64,000 bases of DNA from Blasia pusilla (GCA_050084515.1 CM114274.1:11284001-11348000); one strand, 5' to 3'; shown: positions 12,440 to 24,544, numbered from the stretch's first letter. Program-made: numbers and translations. The notes: generated by a model from the sequence alone, not told the origin.

Positions 12440-13051
12440 GATCGCTCCGACTTTTCCCTGATCCTTTACTATTACTCTAATATAAGATCAAGATATACAC
12501 CTGCCAATTTCGCACAATAGGGACTACAAAAAGTAGTGTTGACACAATGACTTCATCATAATACTCTTGGCCAAACTTCCTCACCATAAATTCTCTATAT
12601 GCTATCTTAGGTTGACAAACCACATGGACTATACATTGAGTGTTAAAAAATACTTGTGGGGGCCTATTCAAATTTATTCCCCATATCTCCTCTAAAACAA
12701 TATATAAATAGTGCAATCCCACACACAATCATATGTAACAATAAGGAGGATCATCGGATAGTGAGACTCCATCACTTGCATCATGAAAACTTTACCAAAG
12801 TGATATACGAGGTATCTCGTGAACCAGTGTCTATCTACATATAAGAATTTGATGATGAACGGATTAAGAAACGGGAAATTAGGAGCCACTCTCGCTCCCC
12901 CTCCATCCATTACTTGCAAAACAACCCTTCCCCTCTATTGCAGCTCTATAGCCATTGTAAGTCTCTAAAAACCTATCTACTCTAAACAGTATATCATTAC
13001 TTGGTCATCCTTCCAAGAGGGGTAATCCATTCTCCTTGGAAGAGCAACCTT
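12440..13051 (-). other. Leader of the retroelement
   Basis: About 610 bp between the primer-binding site and the gag ATG. Open frames here (for example 12477-12728) show no recognisable retroelement domain. It would hold the packaging signal of the element; nothing else is identified. Confidence 0.5.
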
Positions 13052-13063
13052 GCTTTGATACCA
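13052..13063 (-). other. Primer-binding site of the retroelement
   Basis: The minus strand reads TGGTATCAAAGC, one base after the LTR end. It differs by one base from TGGTATCAGAGC, the site complementary to the initiator methionine tRNA used by most plant Ty3 elements. Minus-strand DNA synthesis would begin here. Confidence 0.85.
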
Positions 13064-13064
13064 T

Positions 13065-13417
13065 TGTAACTCTCCAGCTCACGGAACCACTCTAGAGTTG
13101 CTCAAAGGTAGAATGCCCTCAAGGCCTCTCCTCTTCCTTTATATACTTAGAGATAGGTACAATGAAGACAAATTAGCTCTACCTATCCTTATGCCATATG
13201 TCCTACTCTCATAGTTTGAGAGGATCTCCTTTGGAGTCTAATGTCCCAACCTCATCTTCCTCAACCTCATCTTTATCTTCCTTTTCACCAACCTATGGCC
13301 CCACTCTCATCTTTATCTTATGTATCTTGTCTTTTCTCTTTTTGGTTGATTCTTTCCCACTTATGCGCTTCATGTCATAGATTATAACTTAACTATGACT
13401 AACAAAGGATGGTTACA
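13065..13417 (-). repeat. 5' LTR of the chromovirus (353 bp)
   Basis: On the minus strand the LTR begins TGTAAC at 13417 and ends GTTACA at 13065, a perfect 6-bp terminal inverted repeat with TG...CA ends. It is followed by the primer-binding site. TATATAAA at 13145-13138 is a good TATA box, 73 bp from the LTR end. The first 18 bases match the stump at the other end of the element. Confidence 0.88.
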
Positions 13418-13672
13418 CTGTCCTATGGAAGGACTTATTCATATGGGCCCCACCTTTCCCTTCTTTCTCATTCCCCTTACTTGCCTTCGTGTTCCATACT
13501 CCCCCATTTCTTCCTCCCTCTATCTCCACTCCCTCCTCCCTCATTGGTCCTCTCATCCTTGCCTTGCCTTCCATCATGGACTAAAAGTGTGGATCCCCTG
13601 TCCATGGACATGTCCAGACTTGTCCGTCTATATCTGTCCTAAGGAAGGACTTTTCAGTTTTTGCAACCATGG
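13418..13672. repeat. Dispersed repeat of the AAGGTTGCAC family, interrupted by the LTR
   Basis: This stretch matches 54590-54857 closely, including 'cctatggaaggactt', 'cccacctttcccttctttct', 'cttgccttccatcatg' and 'cctaaggaaggactt', and ends near 'tttttgcaac'. Its left end is missing exactly where the LTR begins, which fits insertion of the retrotransposon into an older copy. Confidence 0.75.
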
Positions 13673-13679
13673 TTGTCAG

Positions 13680-14900
13680 TGGCGATGAGGAAAATGATTA
13701 GAGTTCGCCAAGAGTTGATGTTGTTGGTGTGCAAGCACGAAGAGAGATGGGAGAACCAAGTGCGACGACTCCTAGTGCTGATGCTCAAGATGGAGCCCGT
13801 GTGGAATACGTGTGGAGTACGTTGTTGGGGCGGCCATTGCGATGAATCGCGCCCCATGGTTTTATGCTTGCAATGTTACAACATTGGGAGGTACACCTAT
13901 CAAGGTTTTCCAATTGGCTGCTACGCTATGTAAGCGTAGAGTTGGTGTTCTTGCATCACGTTCAGAGGTGATTGCACAGGAGGTGATGGACTTTTCGGTC
14001 AAGCCTATGCTCGGGTTGTCCACCTTAGATTCATGGCAAGTTACGAGTGCTAGGATGGCTTAGATGTCCGCTAGAGGCGGATAGAGCATGCCATGGTGTC
14101 ATTGGGTGATATTTTCTAGGATAACCAAGGAAGGGTCTTCCATTTACGTGAGTCCAAGAGGTAGAGTGTTTTTTCCACAACGTGTCTTATTGGGATCTGG
14201 AGCGTAACCCCTAATGTTGGAGAAAGCGGCATTTACAGGGTTGGGCCTAACAAGGGCTGATGTGGAGTGTTGCCCATTCACGATATAGATGTAATTGGAT
14301 GGAGCAAGTATGACGCAGTTTATCATCGACATGAGGTTGTGGTGAGGATTTTCCCATGACATCCGTCTGATGAGTCCATGGTGCGAGCCAAGGTGATAGT
14401 GACCGATGTTGAGTCCTATGACGTCTTGGTTGGAGAAGCAGTATATATTGTACCCGATGGGGTTATCCCTAGATTATTGGGAGGAGTAAGCATCCTACAG
14501 ACCATAATGGAAGTCAAGTGATGGGTCACTTAGTTTCTTACCCCTTCGATTCACAAGTGAAGTGATTGAGTGACGGCGAGGAGAGATGGCGACATTAGCA
14601 GCATTCAGCAACAACATCATTTGCCCTAGTGATTTGATTGAGGAGCATGTCCATATAGGGACACACCCGCTCCTGATATTTCTATGGAGAGGAGTGTTAT
14701 GATAGTCGAATCATTCCTTGGAGGAGAGGTGCCGCTGTCGGGCTCGAGTGAGGAGCTTTGACGCTTGGCCAATGAGCACGAGCAAACAGCGTCGAGCAAG
14801 ATGTTTGCACCAAAGCATGATGGGTCAGAAGAATCGAGGTAGTTGGGAGTGCTACGATGACGCCTTAAGACACCACACCCATTGTGTGGCACATCCTAGA
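13680..14900 (+). pseudogene. Degenerate retroelement-like coding remnant
   Basis: Plus-strand frames, often broken, give segments such as RAKVIVTDVESYDVLVGEAV (about 14390-14450), which resembles the strand-turn-strand part of retropepsin-like proteases, and further pieces EMATLAAFSNN and LPLRFTSE. The open stretch at 13812-14063 encodes 83 residues without a known motif. I read it as a dead retroelement pol fragment unrelated to the chromovirus to its left. The assignment rests on a remembered likeness and is weak. Confidence 0.35.
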
Positions 14901-15465
14901 GGAGGATATTAATTTGGATGTTGGATCTCTTTGGAGGGATCAGTATTGGTTGTTGTTTAGTGGCCAAGAATGCACGTGCGATTGCAGATAATGGAAGTAA
15001 GTAGCTCCCTACCTAGAGACCATACCATCCCTCCATTGCGGACTAGGGAAGGCAAGTCGGGCTTTTGACTAGCAAGCATTTTGTTATCTTCTGTCATAGG
15101 GCCTAATGTACCATCAAACATCCCCTCCACTTGTACCACCCAAAATCTAGATTATAATGGACGACCCTATATGAATAATAAGACAAAATAGTGGGATAAT
15201 AAGAAAAATTAGTAACATGTTTGAATTTTTTTCCTTGAATCACATTAGATGGATAGAAAGAATGAATTTGAGTGGAAGAAGAAAATAATTTTATTAATTA
15301 ATTTATACTCTAATGGATGATCCTAGGTGTGTAATAAGACAAAATAATGGGATAATTAAAAATAGCAAAAAATTACAAATTTGTCCCTTAATTCATATTT
15401 GGGATGGGAAAATAAATTTTAATGGAGAAAGAGATATTTTTAAATTTATGGAAGGGTGGAAATAC

Positions 15466-15605
15466 GTGGGAAGTGGGATATCATATAAATATTAATTGAG
15501 GAATGAAATTACTTCAAAAGTGGAATGTTATTTCGTGGAGAGTGGGATATCATATAAATATTAATTGAGGAAAGAAATTACTTCGAAAGTGGAATGTTAT
15601 TACAT
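15466..15605. repeat. 69-bp tandem duplication
   Basis: Two adjacent copies of 'agtgggatatcatataaata' followed by 'ttaattgagga.tgaaatta' and 'gtggaatgttatt' start at 15472 and 15541. They differ at only a few positions, so the duplication is fairly recent. Confidence 0.85.
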
Positions 15606-16037
15606 TTCTAAGATTTAAGAAAATAAAATTTATATTTAAATTTTCAATTATAAAGTTGATAAAATTATTAAAAAAACCAATCATGCCTATTCTCATTTGA
15701 TATTTTGGGAAAATGAAAAGGGAAGTAATATCATCAATTAAAATTAACTAATAATTTCATTAGTAGGTATTATTTTGGTTTAGAGAGAAAAATTGGCATT
15801 CCCAAATTTATATAGAAGTGTGAAATTATTTATGAGAGTGAAGTATTATTTAAAAGTGAGATATTATAAATATTTTAAATTAAAAAAATACAAATTATAC
15901 TTAAAAATAATTTTTGTGCTAACTAGTAGAAAGTCAGAAACAATGGTCGTAGCGAAGTGGATAGTGTTCCATAAAAGAAAGTTTCTAATAAGAAAAAATT
16001 GGAAATAATGCATTCCGAACAAAACGTAAAAAAAAAA

Positions 16038-16098
16038 ACTCAAATAGTCAAAACCTGAAGGCCACAACAAGACCAGAAAAGAAAGAAGGGGGCATTCT
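16038..16098 (-). mobile_element. Short LINE 3' fragment
   Basis: The segment 'gtcaaaacctgaaggccaca' followed by 'acaagaccagaaa' and 'gaagggggcattc' is nearly identical to the 3' region of the LINE at 57390-57453. It is the same orientation (minus) and covers only about 60 bp, so it is a severely truncated third copy of that family. Confidence 0.75.
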
Positions 16099-16284
16099 AA
16101 TAAGACATGCCTAACAACCGGACCCTACTTCTTTCCTCCTAATTTGGCTCTAACTCGGTTTTCTGTATGAGTCTGAAAATCTGGATAAGAATGTTTTACA
16201 AGAACATACCTACTCCTGCGATTGAGGTGCGCGTTCGCCAGAGGGGCCCGATGGAGTCGAACTTTGCCCACTGTGACTTTGACG

Positions 16285-16311
16285 ACGCATCTAGACGGAA
16301 TCTAGATGCGT
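16285..16311. repeat. Hairpin with 11-bp perfect arms
   Basis: ACGCATCTAGA (16285-16295) and its exact complement TCTAGATGCGT (16301-16311) flank a 5-base loop CGGAA. Function unknown; the context is non-coding. Confidence 0.8.
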
Positions 16312-17449
16312 TCCTTCCATCCGACGGAATTAATTAGCCGCGGGAAACGTTAGGGACTTCGTATTAGCGTAACTCTTCACTTTCCTCTTTACCACTGTAG
16401 CGCGCGCACTGCGCAGACTTGAGAGTCTTGATGACTCTGGATGTACGGCCGGTACTCTGCCCCCTGAGGAGGCGCAGAGTACAGAAGTTATGATGGCACT
16501 GCTGCCCGCTGCGGAGTTCCTTTGTCTGCCGGACACCGGATCCGAGGCGCTTGAAGAAAATGGGTGAAAAAGGAAAGGCGATGCTTAGTGAGGCCGAGTC
16601 AGGCAGTTTGGCTCCACTTACGGGTTTTGTCATTGGAGTCGGTGATACGACTCAGACAAATGATTGAGATCCACTCCCGTCCTACAGTCCTAAGCGAATT
16701 GAGCGGGATCAGTGGAGTTGCCGCCTCTGATCGTGCCACGAACCTTAATCTAACCCAGGTTAGGATATCAGGAGTAATCCGGACTATTCCCATAAGAGGA
16801 GGGGGCGGGAGTTTTGCCATGAAACGACGTGTGTGAGCCCTAATTCCATGGGGGTGCATGGGGAGAAATGAAAACGGGCATGAAAGACTTTGGTAGACTC
16901 CGGGAGGGCCAAAATGGTAGTTTGGGAGTTACTCGTTTAGGATCCGACGAGTCCATCGGATAAAGAGATCCGGGGACCCTTAAAACCCCGTAAAGGGGGT
17001 ATTATGACACCCCCGTTGCAACTAGTTTGCGGCCTTTTCCTTTGCGGAGGGGAGAAGAAAGTAATTAATACATATGGGTAGGGGTAATTAATTACAATGA
17101 GGACATGTAAGGGATGTGAACATTTATCTTCCAATTACAAGTAAGCCCGTGGGATGAATGGTATAAAAATTTGTTTAAAATTTTTCACATTTCATAACCA
17201 GTAGAGAAGGAATTATAGTATTCTTGATCATGATATCATCATTTTATGCCATGAAAATATTTTTGGAAACGTGTGATTTCATTCCATTTAAGAATTTCCT
17301 TATACTTAACATTTTGATTAGAATTATATTTTTCATTTGAAAATGTATCAATTCCAATCCTAAAACTCGTTTAATTATTTTGTCTTATTTCATATTCTAT
17401 TACATATACTTGGTTTGAAAAAATATAATTGTAGACCAAAAATTTTAAA

Positions 17450-17670
17450 CCGATATTATTATGGGAGAGTGCCTTCTTGATTTGCAAACACCTCTCGGTT
17501 CGACATGTGACAATTAGGCAGCAAGAAAAATGTTTCACATGCTACGGGCAACAAGAAAAATTTGAATTTGTGTGATGCATCATTAATCTTTCCCAGGCTA
17601 TACACTAGCTCTTAAACACTTTTTTATTTCCCGTGCATGGCATGGGCACCTTACTAGCTTAGTAAAATTT
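17450..17670 (+). repeat. Unclassified dispersed repeat, copy 1
   Basis: Phrases 'gagagtgccttcttgatttg', 'gacatgtgacaatt.ggcagc' and 'cgtgcatggcatgggc' recur in the same order on the minus strand at 55395-55620. No coding potential is visible. It may be a piece of an LTR or a non-autonomous transposon. Confidence 0.7.
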
Positions 17671-18782
17671 GATCCGGCATTTATTAATAGTCAACAATAA
17701 AAGATGAACAAATAAGAAATTGAAATCTATGAAAAATCAAACAAGCATGAGTCATAAGAAATCATTGAGACTTGATGAATCAAAAGTAGATCTCCAATAT
17801 TTCTTCTTATGATAATTTCAACATTTATAATCTGCTTCATAAATCCCGTATCATCGATCAAATGTCATTTTCTTGTCCTTTTGAATCATTCATGTTCCAT
17901 ATAAGTAAAATTAATGCACTAATTTTCAAACATAAATAGTGTGCAAGTAGTTGAGAAGGAAAATTTTCTTCAAGAACTACGTGGGATAGAAGTTACTCAT
18001 TCCTTAATTCATTAAGGTAAGTATTCTCCTATATATAATATATATTTGTGAGAACATATTTTCAAAAAATTCATATTATTTAAGCATGACTTCATAAAAT
18101 AATTCCAAATGATAGAGATATTATTAATATTTTACCTCCATAAAATTGAGATATGACTATATATTTATGTCATCAACATCTATATTTTTTGATGTGAGAA
18201 TACCTATAGAGGAGGATGAGGGATATGACCCTCATCCTCTTCTAACAAAAAACCGTGGTTGATTGCATAGAGCATAACTTTGCAAAGGGAAGAGTGATGG
18301 CCTCTAAATAGTCGTATCTCTCAAAACGTTACTAGCATGAAATCTTTGAAGATTAGTCTCATATCTGGTACCAATAAGATCGTTTATATTCTTAGCCTTC
18401 AGAAACTTATTCTCTTTTTTTTTGGGTTCCAAAAAAACTTAAGATGGATGTTTGAATACTTTTTTACCAATAGTTCTCATGCTTTTAGTAGATGGAGATT
18501 TGGAGTAAGGGGTAATACTTTTGGAAGGTGGGATTTGTGAGAAAACAGAAAATGACGAAATCATTCAAATCTTTACAAAACTTGGAGATACAAAGAGGCC
18601 TTGTCTGTCCCTGTGCTCACAGAAGAGTTTCGATGGAACCTAAACATGGAGATAACTCGACATACGAGAATGTGCTACGTGCGGCTCCCGACTATTTCAC
18701 TACTCAGGAAACTAGGGTTTTTTTACCTATTTTTCTTCATTTTTATTAATAGAAAATTTTTGCCCACTATTAGGATTTTGCA

Positions 18783-18860
18783 TTACTAGGATTATCTAAC
18801 CCTATATTGCATCAGGATGCGGGCATCCTGATGCAATATAGAGTTAGATAATCCTAGTAA
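18783..18860. repeat. 78-bp near-perfect palindrome
   Basis: Arms 18783-18820 and 18823-18860 are reverse complements over 38 bp with one mismatch, separated by only two G residues. Each arm contains TTACTAGGATTATCTAAC at its outer end and GCATCAGGATGC or its complement at the centre. A transcript would fold into a tight hairpin. Confidence 0.95.
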
Positions 18861-20215
18861 CGCTACCCCATAAACCACCTACGTCATATTACTATGACTC
18901 CTTTGACGTCTAAGTTGGAACCATCAATCTAGGCTTCTCCTCATACAAGGGGGCCGATCAGATTAATGGTGCTCAGAGAAGTGGATGTCGAGAATCCAAG
19001 AGGATCGTGGGAGACTAGGCTCTCGTTGCGGTTTAATATGATGTATGGTACATTTTTTAGATGCTCATTTTAATTTTGGTCTAAGAATTCTCCAAATATC
19101 GAGCCAAATATGTTATATTTATCTATTGAGGGAGATTGAAATCTTGGAGAAGTCTCAACCAAGTGAGGACATGGTGTCTTCCTTCCTCTTAATACATTGG
19201 ATAAGATAAACTACCAAGTGGCTCCTAGGGATATTCTAAATGGTACATTTGGTGAGCTTCCCACTCTTCTTGCCACCTTATTCTCTTCTTGGCTTGGCAT
19301 CCTTCTCGACGTAAAGATAAAAGTTTTAAAAGGATGTTACATCCATTCGTGACAAGGAACCACTATCCGAGCTTGCCGAATTGGTCAAGAATATAGAGGA
19401 ACTCAAAAGGACCCATCATAGGCGACTACGATGCTACTGTATTTTGCAAAGGAATTCCTCACAAGATGTTGAGCTAATAGAAGGTTTCGATCATGTGCAA
19501 CCCAACATCGACGACAATGTCATTTCTGTGCAGAGTACAAGTTCCAATATTACGGCTGACACATGCAACCCTACGGATTATTGCACATCTTCGGAGGAAT
19601 TCTAGCTGAGTAGTAATGTATTGTAAAAGGAAAGCAATGTTATGTTACAGAAGGTTACATGGAACAACTCCCAACTTGTCACTTCAGCGGAGATAATTGC
19701 ACTTTGAAGAAGGAATGTTCACCCAACAGCCTAGATATAAGGATTTCCATTGTCATAGTTTGGTGTGTATACCGAATTTTTGTATATTTGTAATCACGAT
19801 AGAAGGTCCGCTTCTTCAATGAATTCTCATCCGCTGATTGGCGCTGTTTCTGGCATGTTATTGTGTTCATGAATTTTGGTTTCTTAATGAATTGAAAACA
19901 AGGCCGTAAATGAATTCCTTTCTTGCCCTCCTCCCCAAAAGCATGAATGCATTAGTTTTATTCCATACTCCATCCAAATTATCCAACCAAATTTGAATTG
20001 CACAAGAGAAACAGACAGCAGGGTTGCTGCCATCATCTTAAAACACCATGTGGTAATAGCCCAAGTAAAATCCAAGAGACGATGCAAGAAAAGTAACGAC
20101 AATAAATTTCCTTTCTTTACTTCAATGCCACAATGTACAATCTGTAAAATAGCTGTAAATAACTGGAGTACCATAACCGGTCTCAAGAATAAGCCAAGAA
20201 TAAGGCGAATAATCA
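18861..20215. other. Intergenic DNA
   Basis: No supportable gene. The open frame at 19381-19605 (plus) has no known motif. The right part probably holds the 3' flank of the minus-strand MULE-like gene. Confidence 0.4.
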
Positions 20216-20972
20216 CTATTTATTATGTGAATGTTGTGAATTGCTAGAGCTGGCAGCTGAATTGTGTCCACTGCCTCCTTGGTTCATAATCATCCCCAAT
20301 CTCCCCTGCAATAAACACACAAATCCATATGAATCAGTCTGTGCAATTTTCACTATACCACAAGGCCAAAACCACGTGAAACATTTGAGAAGACAAAGCA
20401 AGGACAACATGGGCAGGTGGAGAGAAAACATATTATATTAAAATTGGAATGCACACGATTTATATGCTATGAACATGTCATTGTCCCATAAAGGTGTACA
20501 TTCAACAATGATGTGGGAGTTCTTAAACCATTTTCCTTTAGGAAAATTCAAACACTTTCACCATTCTCAGTTTGCAAAAAAGCACTAGGATTATTTTGGT
20601 CGGTCATACACGCAAGTAACATCAATCATATTTACTGCACTGTGACAGAAATCCAGAAGACAATGAAGGCACAAAGGATAGCAAAATTCCAAAAGACAAA
20701 TATCTTAGAAAGGATAGCATAAATCCACAAGACACTGAAGATAGAAAGGGTAGCAGTTCCATGTGCAAAACAGATGTAGTTATTTGAGTTATGTTGAAAA
20801 CAGAGACTTTAACTCAGTCATTTCGGGCTTCTACAAGGAATTCTAGGTGATTCCTGTCATATTTCTTTTTTTTTGTGCCGCTGTAGTATTGAACTTGCTA
20901 GATTCCATCACTTAAATGAGCTCTATCGTAGGAACCACCTGCTTCTTTTTCCAACTATTTTTTCAAACTAAC

Positions 20973-21512
20973 CGGATGGCGTCTTGGGGTTGTAGGAAAC
21001 TGAGGTATTATGGCAGGTGCAATATCATATTGATTCATTCCATTTCTTTTCGCTCTCATTTGCAACCGCTCTACTAATGATGGTGTTCTTTTTATAGAAT
21101 TGTTGGAGTCTGCTAACCCCTCAGTATATACTTGGAATGGCACGTTTTGAGCCAAAGGCATCCCCCCCTCCTTGTTTTTTTGAGCACGTGCTAGACGACC
21201 TATGCAATCATGAATCAAGTTCGCACCAAGTAAAAGAAGCACATCATCATCACCACATGTGTTTCTAACCTTTGACAATAATTTTGGCAGTTGTGCATCT
21301 GCAAGACATGTACCTGCAGTGTCATTTATAGCTTCACGTTTGGTCTCGTCATTGTTGGAATATGGAAGTTCTATGTGACACCATGTATTTTCCTGGTTTT
21401 CTTCACCAATGAGTGCACCTGTGCCGTTCTTCTCATTGTCTTCACCATTGTGTGCACCCGTGCTGTTTTTGCCATAGTCGCACATGTTATCCCCACAATT
21501 TGACTTCAACAT
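20973..21512 (-). pseudogene. C-terminal extension of the MULE-like gene
   Basis: An open frame of about 180 codons continues in the same frame as the SWIM segment after one TAG. It is rich in N, D, E and K, with a NEKNGTGA / NSTGAHNG repeat near its start, then LSKVRNTCGDDDVLLLLGANLIHDCIGRLARAQKN and TPSLVERLQMRAKRNGM. It has no recognised domain. A plausible donor CCG/GTTAGT at 20972 would join it to a final exon at 20305-20216 that ends in a serine/asparagine-rich tail. Confidence 0.5.
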
Positions 21513-21522
21513 TGGCTAGATG

Positions 21523-21715
21523 TCCATATGCATGACCTCACGATTAAGTTTCTCCATGAATAAAGCAGGCATCCCACCCTGCAATGTTCCCACTTTTGTT
21601 CCTAGTGCCTTGACAATATCCTCTACACCGTATCCACACATTAGTAAACATTTCCCTTGGTGTTTACAATTTTTTCCCTCCGTACTCCAAGGGCAATCAC
21701 ATGTAGAGTATTCTG
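21523..21715 (-). pseudogene. SWIM zinc finger of the MULE-like gene
   Basis: The minus strand encodes STCDCPWSTEGKNCKHQGKC, which fits the SWIM pattern CxC...CxH seen at the C-terminus of plant MULE and FAR1 proteins, where it helps bind DNA. It follows IVYEV and an in-frame TAA, and continues to EKLNREVMHMDI before a TAG. Confidence 0.8.
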
Positions 21716-24544
21716 ATTGGTAATTTTAAACCTCATATACAATTCTAGGTGTTTTTTGACTTTTGACCAATGCCATTGTCGATGATGTGTGATCACAATT
21801 GCTATTTGCAATGAGTCTTCCTTTTAGGACTGACGCGCGGACCACCCTCTCCTCGTGTTCATTGTCATAGAAGCCAACATTTTTACAGAATTATATCTGG
21901 TGGTAAAATGCCTCCTCCTTACGCATTAACTCGCTCACCAACCAATCACAACGTCTATATGCCAATTGATTGTTTGTTTCTCTTAACAACATTTTCACAT
22001 TTCCATGATATGCTTCTATCAGCGCATTTGTATCCATGTTCGAATGGTTGAATGTCCGCACTCCTTTCATCCGCATCTCTATTCAGCCACGAGCGCAATA
22101 GGCAATTACAAGCTATTGCCGTGCACCCATTGCATTAGGGTAGTCCGATTGTACTCAATTCATTATTGGGATACACTTAAAAGATTATGGCTGTTACTTG
22201 TATTCTGTTGCCAAGTAGTCTTTGTATAATGAACAAATTTTGTCTCGGAAGAGAAGTCCATATATAGAGATTCTAGACCTTGTAACGTTGCGGCCAATGT
22301 CGCCAAAACTACATCTCCACCATGTGCAAGGATTTCCGCCAAGCTTGCCTTTGTGTACATGATGTTGCCTAACCTTGTGTTGATCTTGCATCACTTTATT
22401 CGATCTGAGACCTTCATTCTTAATTTTTTGTGCCAATCGTGTCAAACATGCCACAAGCAAAGGATGATGGGGATGATGGGAATACTCGCCTAGTCAGGGA
22501 GGAGATAAAATATTGTAAGAAATTCCTTAGCATCCATGAGTAGAGAAATCAAGAATGCATAGATCCATGTAAACTCCGGGACAATAAACCCAATCCCTGA
22601 CCTGAGTGCATTAATTTCTGCTATTGAGCAGTCGGTCATAATGCAACTTAGCATCCATGCAACATCTGACTCCACTTTGCGTTGAATGTATACTTTTCTA
22701 GGCTGACTAACTGGTGCCTTCTTCATAGCATCCAACCACTTGGCAATGTCCACTTCTTTGCAAGAGTTTGTCAAAACCCAAGCTACTGGAATCCCGTTGT
22801 GGAACTTATTGTACACCATCACGGTGTAGAACGGAAACTTAATCAACAGCGCAACAGGCAACATTAGAATTCGATAATACAAAAGAGGAATGCAACGATC
22901 TTCTACATGCTTGAAAGGATAAGTAACACCCCCCCACCCCAAACAATGTGAAGAAGGTACCAAAAAACTTACCTTGTTATTGTTTGTCCCAAATGTCGAG
23001 TCCATGCAAATTAAGTTCCCATTTCCATGCTCAACTAACATCAAGCATATCCATTCCGACCAGAATCCTAAGATAATGGACACTCTTTGTTGTGGTAAGG
23101 CTGGTAAAAGAATACCTCCTTTGGGTATAATGTTATATAATTTGCAATGCTTTGATTTTCATTTGAATTTCGGAGCCAAGTTTCCATCGCAATATCCCAT
23201 CTAAGGTTTTGTACATCCTGGAGATGGACAAAATCATCTCGACGGAACTCTATCAATGGAGACAACACTAATCACTTCCGCCCTTCTTCCCCCAACTCCT
23301 GAACGATCGCCATGTTTGTCTTTTCCTGGCGTGTCATCTCCATTATCAAAAGTTTTCTACTACTTGATAGATGGGGAGCATGGCTGGACGTGCCACCCTT
23401 GCTAAAAATGTCTTCAAATCCATGACATGGCTCACCGTGCTTGCCCGAGTGTGCATAAGACTAGACCATCAAGTAATGAGGGCTTTGAGCAATGTGGAAC
23501 CAGTATCTCTATCACTGTGAAGTGGCACAAACACCTCCTTTTCACACTCTCTCTCTAGCCTTTCTATGGTGCCGCGGTCTGCCTACTTTTTTGCTTGTCA
23601 GATCTTCGTTTCTACAAAACAGTCAAAAGGATTCCAGTAATATTTAATCCCGCCGCCCCGAGCGATATTCCAGCAAGTACAGAGCACTTCCACATCTCAA
23701 TTACCAAAAGAATAATACACAAAATGAAATAAACTTACCTGTTGTCAATGTGCTGTCTATTGCCCGTGTAATCCTCCGGTCCATAGCTACAATGAACACT
23801 CTGTAGCAGCCCTCATTACTTGATGGTCTAGTCTTATACTCTCGGCGCACTTTAGCAGTCTTCTTCCGTGACGGTCCGTCATGTGGGAGGGATATATTCT
23901 TCACCCAGAATTTAGTGCTTGCAGAGCCATCACCATGACCTTCCCCTTGCAGGCAATGTCACCCCTATCCCATGGTGCGAGGTCGTCATAATTCAATAAT
24001 CCAGATGGCAAACATTCCTTCACTGGAATCTTGGACATTGCAAGGATTCTGTTAACCACATCGATTTGGGGCTCCATCGAGGTTGAATGAGCCATAGAGG
24101 CCGGTTGAATCGCAAAGCCTCGCTGCCGATTCGGGGTACCTACTCTTGTCCTACTCTCACATTCAGGCTCTCTGCCATGCCATTACCCTGAATAATTGTT
24201 TACTGTGTAAACTGATAGTAAGCCATGATCAGGTGCATTTGGTGGAGAAGGTCTATACAACCATTGAATAGTGACAAACTTTCTGCCACAAGTGATAGGC
24301 AGGACCACCATGGGTACAACCACGTTAGTTGAACTACATTCACTTCATTGAAAGTGCTTGAACAGAATAGATGCCTACTGAACACATACAAAATTAACCA
24401 ATAGGTGTTGATCCAACATGTATGCAACTATTCAATATAACAGAGGGCATCTATCCACAAGAACACCGTCCAATCAACCATGAATGAGAGTAACGTTTAC
24501 GGTGGCAGATGATCGCTGAAAAACAAACATCGGCATTCATCTCT

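Larger units (their letters stand above)
14901..18782. other. AT-rich intergenic DNA with short repeats
   Basis: No gene is supportable. Contents include direct duplicates of an 'ataagacaaaata.tgggata' phrase (about 15150-15210 and 15300-15365), a 69-bp tandem duplication at 15466-15605, a LINE fragment (16038-16098), an 11-bp-arm hairpin (16285-16311) and a dispersed repeat (17450-17670). Sections 15200-16100 and 17150-18500 are very AT-rich. Confidence 0.5.
20216..24095 (-). pseudogene. MULE-type transposase gene with SWIM finger, decayed
   Basis: A cut-and-paste transposase-like gene of the Mutator/FAR1 superfamily. Order on the minus strand: an N-terminal exon from the ATG at 24095 to a consensus donor (CAG/GTAAGT, exon end 23739), with a frameshift at about 23930; a region with GEPCHG and APHLSSS (23450-23380); the DDE-core exon (about 23100-22973) with ICMDSTFGTNNNK; an intron 22972-22838; an exon with NGIPVAWVLTNS and IMTDCSIAEINAL (22837-22602); an intron 22601-22490; an exon with LCLWHV; then TNALIEAYHGNVKMLL (about 22040-21990); and a SWIM finger near 21690. 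A candidate last exon is 20305-20216. Breaks: TGA inside LCLWHV(stop)HDW, a TAA just before the SWIM finger, and a TAG after it. Donor/acceptor signals are good, so it was once a spliced gene. Whether it was a mobile transposase or a domesticated FAR1-like regulator is not decidable here. Confidence 0.8.
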
